From Parietichytrium sp. I65-24A (taxonomy: Eukaryota > Sar > Bigyra > Thraustochytrida > Thraustochytriidae), in the NCBI GenBank assembly GCA_012862575.1, contig BLSF01000020.1:310001-374000 (forward strand): a stretch of 64,000 nucleotides of DNA, in the 5' to 3' direction. Made by a program: the position numbers and the translations under genes. This document shows positions 59,801-64,000 of the stretch, in pieces; position 1 is the stretch's first letter; every line of letters starts with the position of its first letter. The notes beneath the pieces were generated by a model. The model had not been told where the DNA came from. It searched no databases and worked only from the letters and a program-made list of their open reading frames with translations.

Positions 59801-60775
59801 ATCATACGTGCAAGGGGAGATGACGGGAAGCGCACTTGGCTCGTAATTTTTAATATTGTCCACCCTGAAGTTGTCTCTGTCCTGAGAGGACTCCACAATA
59901 TAACCGGTGAATTCGCTCCACTCCATACTACCGTCCCCGTTAATATCCACCTGCGAGAAGAAATCGCACAATTTGGCAACCATCTCGACCTCGGCCTCTT
60001 CGCTCTCTTTCTCTGGCTGGTACTTCATCATCACTGCTACAAATTCTTCGAGGTCCAGGTCTCCGCCGTTCATGTGGAAGTCCCTCTTTACCAACTGCAG
60101 TTGCTTTGCGTCCATAGCCATCATCATCTTTGTGACGATTTCTTCGTCCGTCCGAAATTTCGTGTCATCAACAGCCAAAATTTTCTTGCGCAGGGAGGCC
60201 GGGTGATGAGATACCCCAGGCTTCCATTCCACGATAACCCCTTGTGACGCCTGAAATCTCGATTGAAGCTGATTAACCTGGTTTTGCATCGCATTGCTGC
60301 GAAAGTGCCTCATATCGTCCGACTCTCGAAGGAAGGGAATATAGCTCGTTGTGGTCGGCTGCTTTTGCCTTGTGTTTACATTCCGCTGATATTGCTCTTT
60401 CACCACCGACGTAACGCCCAACAGCTTGGCTGTGCCGCCTTCCTGCCCGTCCATCGGCATAAACTTTCCGAGTTCTGCGATGCTGCTGCCGCGCTTCTCC
60501 CCCTGACCGGCTAAGCTTTGCCGCTGCCCTCCGAGCGTATAGTTGCTCCGCCGTCGGATGGACATGATACGTTGTCTGCCTGCCGAATTCCAAGTCTCAG
60601 AAGACTCCATGTTCATTGCCGACTGTTTTTCCTCCTCCTTTCTCTTCGCGCGACGCTCGATGCTACTCGAAACGAACGTGGGCATTCTGGCGTCCACGAT
60701 CGTTGCGATTTTGCGAGGGTCCAAGTGCATCGACTTGCGCGCCGCGCCTCCTTTGCTTGCGGCGGGCTGCGGCAT
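56876..60775 (-). CDS. EF-hand and WD40 protein, WDR49/EFCAB8-like
   Basis: This single-exon gene encodes 1,299 residues. An EF-hand region (about 200-310) includes FHMNGGDLDLEEFVAVM and a canonical calcium loop DINGDGSMEWSEF. At least a dozen WD40 repeats follow (about 320-1,210), for example SANDGTIGFWDTV, SASLDSEIKFWDV, SAGFDHDALVWNP, TADNEGVFKIWDI and TGDEQGFVRGWNL. The opening YDTRIDHLFYLEELDYFVACDTNRMMSIYNA after the EF-hands is typical of the WDR49/WDR64/EFCAB8 group. These proteins are associated with cilia or sperm flagella in animals and occur in flagellated protists. The C-terminus is Ser/Thr/Pro-rich and basic. A calcium-responsive axonemal role is inferred. Confidence 0.9.
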   Translation of the reverse strand: MPQPAASKGGAARKSMHLDPRKIATIVDARMPTFVSSSIERRAKRKEEEKQSAMNMESSETWNSAGRQRIMSIRRRSNYTLGGQRQSLAGQGEKRGSSIAELGKFMPMDGQEGGTAKLLGVTSVVKEQYQRNVNTRQKQPTTTSYIPFLRESDDMRHFRSNAMQNQVNQLQSRFQASQGVIVEWKPGVSHHPASLRKKILAVDDTKFRTDEEIVTKMMMAMDAKQLQLVKRDFHMNGGDLDLEEFVAVMMKYQPEKESEEAEVEMVAKLCDFFSQVDINGDGSMEWSEFTGYIVESSQDRDNFRVDNIKNYEPSALPVISPCTYDTRIDHLFYLEELDYFVACDTNRMMSIYNASDSSLVKQVSGHKGVVHSATHLFGRGSSSYLATSANDGTIGFWDTVNFQLCQQMPTADVQMTLEWTGTQNNRLFSGSVNGAINIWDVDRLESVAKLAGHKDIVMDLHGIESMGVIASASLDSEIKFWDVPTQSLRKSLPGHAKGVFSLSYAPEYRFLVSAGFDHDALVWNPYVEHLICPLKGHNSSLVGVKAIPHTPEIITADNEGVFKIWDIRNFSCVQTFHAKSLSQDNEEAGGHGAAIYANPAVRTQAKEAYQSASKVGAIGKGGATQTEKPLVKQNVERRRNLANNFLLSTIKGIDVDDGLSCFAYSSKHKRIVAASHNLSFFDYDQPTDPLLADVAPTIGVIFNEAALTFTTAAGQSVKLWDAESGRLLRIYRDISEAEITALCFDGRKRKFITGDHSGKISVFNLANGAHMKDLSEHESEIVALESLAETQRIISCSWDGTIKITDESDPEEAVVLYEFNHHTCARQLLNAIPGGHAERQKLEAAFLRTRAEQMGKVTNVDNIAIQRDITALVHSKELNLIATSSLDMGICIFKADTGSSEAICIGHRCEVSTLAFLDPYPVLVSTDAHGNVILWKLDGCVGRIQPWFKFRNSYLLEEVDTKDKGDAASDVRRFPVFYEDGKKKSIHSIRWVHNLMTLYTGDEQGFVRGWNLQSLLELNDTKPTASVNLLRDELQEKATNSTITREHTDASGFFLTESDPGSTSEASRAEPSPQGSRRRPSFSQELARIKAVDNEKVLDRQRMAQEAAAELWVCWKAHLGSVRSISAIDAPEGLATSSSDQMVYLWTPTGEKTGTLFQGSAQDRYVDVDWKFPVDRDGQLHEALSKAKTVLDSICDSTGRVKRIHNFDMMTIVDTDSSTTVGSSESSPKAGTQDKLDTMLLDLRTENEQTTKDAGSPRKPTAPSKSPRRRGDRPGLGRKIRLSDAEQAAADKLYKLLLH

Positions 60776-60982
60776 CTTGCAACGCTCTTCTGCGCGCTAG
60801 CGCCCTCCTCGCCGCAACTAATCCTGATCCTACGCGGGCTTGGCGCGCGCACTCGAGCGAGTGTGCTCTGCTGCGACTTTCCCACTCCAGACTTGGTGCC
60901 AAAGCGGGAGGATTCAGCATAGCCTGACCGGTTGCACGTCCCAGCCTAGAAACATGGGCGGCGCCGACCACTTGAAGGTGCT

Positions 60983-60995
60983 TGCGGAACGGTTT
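60983..60995 (+). promoter_or_regulatory. Candidate promoter element TGCGGAACGGTTT
   Basis: It lies about 210 bp upstream of the WDR49-like start. It matches the copy at 38473-38485 in 12 of 13 bases. Confidence 0.3.
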
Positions 60996-61186
60996 CTTGA
61001 ACAGCTAGTGCCCAGGTGACCGGTGCATGTACCGCCTGAGTGAGCCTGAGGTTGGAGAGCGGCGATGCCACAGCCTTATAATTAATTAGGCATCGAAGTG
61101 GCTTCGCTCAATCCTATTACGCCTTTTACCCCCTCGACTTGCGCTCGCTTCCTTTCTCGACCTCGAGCAGACAGAAGAGACCCGGC

Positions 61187-61206
61187 TTGATTGATTGATT
61201 AATTGC
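61187..61206 (+). promoter_or_regulatory. 5' leader element TTGATTGATTGATTAATTGC
   Basis: It is identical to the 20-mer before the CAP-Gly/WD40 ATG and lies 11 bp before the ATG at 61218. It supports 61218 as a real translation start. Confidence 0.4.
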
Positions 61207-61217
61207 TTGATTGATCG

Positions 61218-61726
61218 ATGGAGTGGAAGGAACTCGAAAGGAAAAGAGAGCCCTTTCTCCAATCACTCGTCCAGGATGTCCAGAGGTCAATGCGGTGAGT
61301 GAGGTTTCGCATACAGACTTACCTAGATGGCTCTTCTCAAGATAATCGCGACATAGAATTGAAACGAGACGATAGTGGAAGCTCAGCTCAGCTCAGCTCA
61401 CCGGCAAGGGAATAGATACGCTGCCAGGTCAGAACATGGCACGCTCTGTCAGGAAAAGATGGTGAGTTTTGCGCGCGCTCCATCGGCCATACTTTCCCCC
61501 TTCGATGGCTGTGCTATAGATGAGAAACTTCTTCACATCATAAGCATATATCAGCTGATTGACGGATGGGTAGACAGATTTTACTGATCGCTTTATTAGA
61601 AGGTAGCGAAAATTACCTTCGTGCAAGTGCTCTGCTCAGCTGAAAGAGCCGTTACCGGACACTTTTCTGGAGTTCGAGTCCGAGTCGACCAAAGTTGTAG
61701 TCGAAGTCGTAAAGTCAATGAAGTGA
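61218..61726 (+). CDS. Candidate small spliced gene (or 5' exons of the TOG gene)
   Basis: An ATG at 61218 opens MEWKELERKREPFLQSLVQD and ends at a GTGAGT donor (61295). A second exon, with its acceptor in a CTCAG repeat (about 61,385-61,400), reads HRQGNRYAARSEHGT and ends EKM at a GTGAGT (61462). A third, from 61640, reads LKEPLPDTFLEFESESTKVV to a TGA at 61724. Joined, this gives roughly 77 residues, charged and mostly helical. The exon frames connect in phase for one choice of acceptor. The family is unknown. The exons might instead belong to the CLASP-like gene downstream. The leader element just upstream adds weight. Confidence 0.32.
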
Positions 61727-62409
61727 ATGAAATGGAAGGGACTTTATCTGATGGTGCGAATTCGAATTACAGCTTCTGCGATTCCTCGGTCAGTGTTTCA
61801 TGATCAGCGCCGACTGAGTATTGCCGTCGTGTTCACAGTACACTTCGACAATGGGAGAGAAGTCTTCTTAAAAAGTTCCAAGCGCGCTGTTCAATGGAGT
61901 GAAGGCATACCAGCCCGACCTGTGATTAATCCCTTCGCTTGGGTATCTGTTGAGATATTGAGAGAGTCCACCCCCGGGCTACTTACCAAAAGCACGAAAG
62001 AAGCACAGGCTGGAGTGACGTGTCTTATGAACGGGGAGGGACGTTCACTGCCAATGAAGAGCCAGCAATAGGAAGAATAGTGGAAGGAAGGAAAGAGAAT
62101 CCGATCTGAGTAATTCGCTTTTGTGTCGATCCCCCATGACTTGAGCCTAGTACGAGACCTTGGCCAGCAGAGCGATCCCGGGCATGGGATTCAAAAACGG
62201 ATCTACGGTGCTGATTCTCCACATCGAGATGGACTGCTAGTTGACTCAGAGTTATGTTTGGCCGAAACCCCGAAGAGCAAGTCGGCGCAAAAGCGAAAAA
62301 AGGCAGAAGGAGCAAGCGCTTGTTTTCAAACGGGTGGCACGTCAACGAAAGCACGGACTGTCGGGGGGAAAGACATCAGGACGTATCGCGGGGATCATCT
62401 GCGAGCAAA
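61727..62409. other. Region upstream of the CLASP-like gene with unresolved coding-like segments
   Basis: Two stretches look partly coding: 61,818-62,070 (reading SIAVVFTVHFDNGREVFLKS) and 62,190-62,412 (LLVDSELCLAETPKSKSAQK). The second overlaps, in another frame, the 52-codon open extension of the TOG gene that begins at an ATG at 62254. I could not join them convincingly. Confidence 0.35.
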
Positions 62410-63747
62410 ATGCGGGAGCTGGATGTGATTTCCAGCCACTTGGACTCGCTCGAGGACACGAAGCGGGTTGATTGGGAAGACAGGGAAGACATGCTCATCG
62501 AGATCCAAACAATTGTGGCACAGTGGCCGGGAGAGAGCTTCCCTCGCGACGTTCTTTTGAAGTTTAGGCGGCCATTGGAAACGCAGATCAAAGACCTTCG
62601 GTCCGCCATAGTCAGGGAGGCATGCAGACTCATCAATATTTGCTGCGAGGCTCTGGGAAGACAGTTCTCCAGCGTAATTATAGGATTGCTGCCCTCCATG
62701 CTGGACCTCATTGCTTCGGGGAACAAGGTCATTGCGTCAACATTGGACCAGTGTTGCTCACAAGTCTTCAACACACTCCAGCTTGCTGCTGCGCTGCCGA
62801 GACTAATTCACCTGCTGACGGAGAGCAAAAGTAGAGACATTCGAGAAGCCTGTGTGAACTATTTCCATATTGCGCTCACCAAGTGGAGTCCGAAGGCGAT
62901 CAACAAGCACATTCTTGCAATCGAAGATGCTTTTCCCATTGTCCTCAGAGATGCCTCAGCGACAGTACGAGCCTCTGCAAGGGAATGCTTCTTGGTCTTT
63001 GAAAGGCTTTTTCCTCGTGAAGCAAGCGGGATTCTTGCCAGAACTGAACCGAGGACACAAAAGGAACTGCGCAAGGCCCTTGAGGAGAGTAAGAAAGGCA
63101 ACACTGCCAAGGACAATGATGGGCAAGAAAAAGCACCTTCGACACCTCCCCCCTTTGCTCCTTCGGAGAAGGAAAAGACATTTTTATACAGAGAAAAGAA
63201 TTCGCTTGTGCATGAATCAAAGGAAGAAAGCGAGCTTTGTTCAGAGCCAGCAGTGGGAGCGCAGGCTTTTCAGCGAAACTTTTCCAAACTTTCACAATCG
63301 ACTTCAGAAAGCACGGTCGGAACCGTGAATACCGTAACCGATGCAGGCAAACTCGACATGGCTCCCTCTAGACAACCATCGGGGAACGCGTCCGTGCTCC
63401 TTACCAGGCTTGACAGCTTTCAATCCCTCTTTCCGATTATAGCCACAGATAATGATGCTGCTTCATACACTTCTGGGGACTGTGGCTCGGAGGCTTCCTC
63501 TTCGGCTTCGATTCGAGACGTGCAGAATTTGTCGCAATTGGTTGCTTTTCACCGCATGTTTCTGAATGATACGATCAAACAGTTAGCAGAGGAACTGGAG
63601 GTCCTCAAGCACTACGAGCAGATGGCGGAAAGCAAAGGAGGGACTCTGGAAGAAGCCGTGTTTGCGAAAAATTACATTTCCGATCTGGAAGAGATGCTTG
63701 TGAGCAAGCAGAATACTATTACTCGTCTTCGTGGCGAGCTATCTTGA
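62410..63747 (+). CDS. CLASP-type TOG domain protein
   Basis: This gene encodes 445 residues from the ATG at 62410 (MRELDVISSHLDSLED); 497 if the in-frame ATG at 62254 is used. CLASP proteins stabilise growing microtubules through TOG domains. Residues about 5-230 form HEAT-like repeats: DWEDREDMLIEIQTIV, IVREACRLINICCEALG, LLPSMLDLIASGNKVIA, DIREACVNYFHIALTKW and ASATVRASARECFLVFERLFP. This is the CLASP N-terminal pattern, with the typical 'R-x-x-A' intra-HEAT positions. A disordered Ser/Pro linker follows. The C-terminus is a coiled coil (TIKQLAEELEVLKHYEQM and EEMLVSKQNTITRLR). Only one TOG domain is visible, against two to four in animals, so 5' exons may be missing. Confidence 0.78.
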   Translation: MRELDVISSHLDSLEDTKRVDWEDREDMLIEIQTIVAQWPGESFPRDVLLKFRRPLETQIKDLRSAIVREACRLINICCEALGRQFSSVIIGLLPSMLDLIASGNKVIASTLDQCCSQVFNTLQLAAALPRLIHLLTESKSRDIREACVNYFHIALTKWSPKAINKHILAIEDAFPIVLRDASATVRASARECFLVFERLFPREASGILARTEPRTQKELRKALEESKKGNTAKDNDGQEKAPSTPPPFAPSEKEKTFLYREKNSLVHESKEESELCSEPAVGAQAFQRNFSKLSQSTSESTVGTVNTVTDAGKLDMAPSRQPSGNASVLLTRLDSFQSLFPIIATDNDAASYTSGDCGSEASSSASIRDVQNLSQLVAFHRMFLNDTIKQLAEELEVLKHYEQMAESKGGTLEEAVFAKNYISDLEEMLVSKQNTITRLRGELS

Positions 63748-63839
63748 AAATTACATTGTTTAACACTTTTTCTTCAGAATCTACTTCTCACTTCTTTTAA
63801 AGCAAAAAAGGTACTCGCGCATCAAGGTGTAGTCCTTGA

Positions 63840-64000
63840 CTACACGTCAAAGCGGCTTCGAACAATATCCGCTGTTGCCTTTTGTTTGGAATCCGTCACT
63901 GCGGACGTCAGTATGGCAAACATTGCCGGAAATCTGTCCTTCTCTTTTTGCGACAAGAACATAAGAATAACCCCAAAGCGATTTACCTGAGATATCATGT
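63840..64000 (-). CDS. C-terminal part of an unrecognised gene (continues beyond window)
   Basis: On the minus strand a frame open from the window edge to a TAG at 63840-63842 encodes at least 52 residues. It reads VNRFGVILMFLSQKEKDRFP and DSKQKATADIVRSRFDV. Composition and amphipathic helix pattern look like real protein. The segment could equally start at an ATG at 63998. It is convergent with the TOG gene, with 92 bp between stops, the same spacing seen for other convergent pairs here. Family unknown. Confidence 0.45.
   Translation of the reverse strand, partial: MISQVNRFGVILMFLSQKEKDRFPAMFAILTSAVTDSKQKATADIVRSRFDV

Larger units (their letters stand above)
60776..61217. other. Divergent intergenic region upstream of the WDR49-like gene
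   Basis: It contains a TGCGGAACGGTTT word at 60983-60995 and the TTGA-repeat leader element at 61187-61206. No gene was seen. Confidence 0.55.

Noticed and set aside
1-64000. CRISPR arrays, insertion sequences, tRNA or rRNA genes
   Set aside because: No regularly spaced repeats with unique spacers, no transposase-like ORFs, and no T-arm-type GGTTCRAATCC boxes were seen on either strand.
1-64000. Red algal origin (for example Porphyridium-like intron-poor genome)
   Set aside because: Red algae lack cilia, whereas enkurin and an RSP11-like RIIa protein are present.

Overview
The window is nuclear DNA from an intron-poor, ciliated, single-celled eukaryote. Most genes are single long ORFs. Short spliceosomal introns (about 70-190 bp, GTAAG/GTGAG donors, CTAAC or CTGAC branch-like words before AG) appear in at least seven genes. 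The gene content includes nucleolar, tRNA-charging and APC/C genes together with ciliary genes (an RSP11/ropporin-type RIIa protein, enkurin, an EF-hand/WD40 protein of the WDR49 type). It also includes a P450, a wax-synthase-type MBOAT acyltransferase and a plant/protist-type O-arabinosyltransferase-like enzyme. This combination argues against bacteria, fungi and red algae and fits a stramenopile such as a thraustochytrid. The lineage assignment is inference, not something the sequence proves.

Layout. 1-5,840: start of BMS1 (minus), divergent from RRP1/NOP52 (plus), then a tiny RIIa protein (minus) and a disordered orphan (plus). 6,100-13,100: gamma-butyrobetaine-type dioxygenase, APC4 with two introns near its 3' end, and a small orphan, all on minus. 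13,100-16,650 is gene-poor. 16,654-25,600: a large orphan, a ubiquitin protease and a DDX31/Dbp7 helicase. 25,603-31,000: seryl-tRNA synthetase (one intron), a CAP-Gly/WD40 fusion, a multi-exon orphan, and a 71-residue SMIM20/MITRAC7-like protein on the opposite strand whose stop codon overlaps the orphan's. 33,272-44,568: WW/SH3 adaptor, P450, wax-synthase-like protein, alpha/beta hydrolase and an MgtA-type magnesium P-type ATPase. 46,061-64,000: ATRX-like SNF2 ATPase with a C-terminal BRCT-like region, O-arabinosyltransferase-like glycosyltransferase, enkurin (five exons, one GC-AG intron), CDC26 (two exons), a five-exon CbiA/phosphotransacetylase-N-like P-loop protein, the EF-hand/WD40 protein, a CLASP-type TOG protein, and the tail of a further minus-strand gene.

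Themes. Three genes serve ribosome assembly (BMS1, RRP1, DDX31), two serve the anaphase-promoting complex (APC4, CDC26), and at least three are ciliary. P450, wax-synthase-like and hydrolase genes lie side by side and may share lipid substrates. Genes are packed head-to-head and tail-to-tail, with several convergent pairs separated by 0-100 bp. CDC26, the SMIM20-like gene, enkurin's full structure and the P-loop gene's full structure only become visible when introns are resolved by eye. No clearly new multi-gene system was found. The best leads are the MgtA-type ATPase in a eukaryote, the CAP-Gly/WD40 fusion, the hidden micro-exon genes, a 20-bp element shared just upstream of two start codons, and several sizeable orphans.
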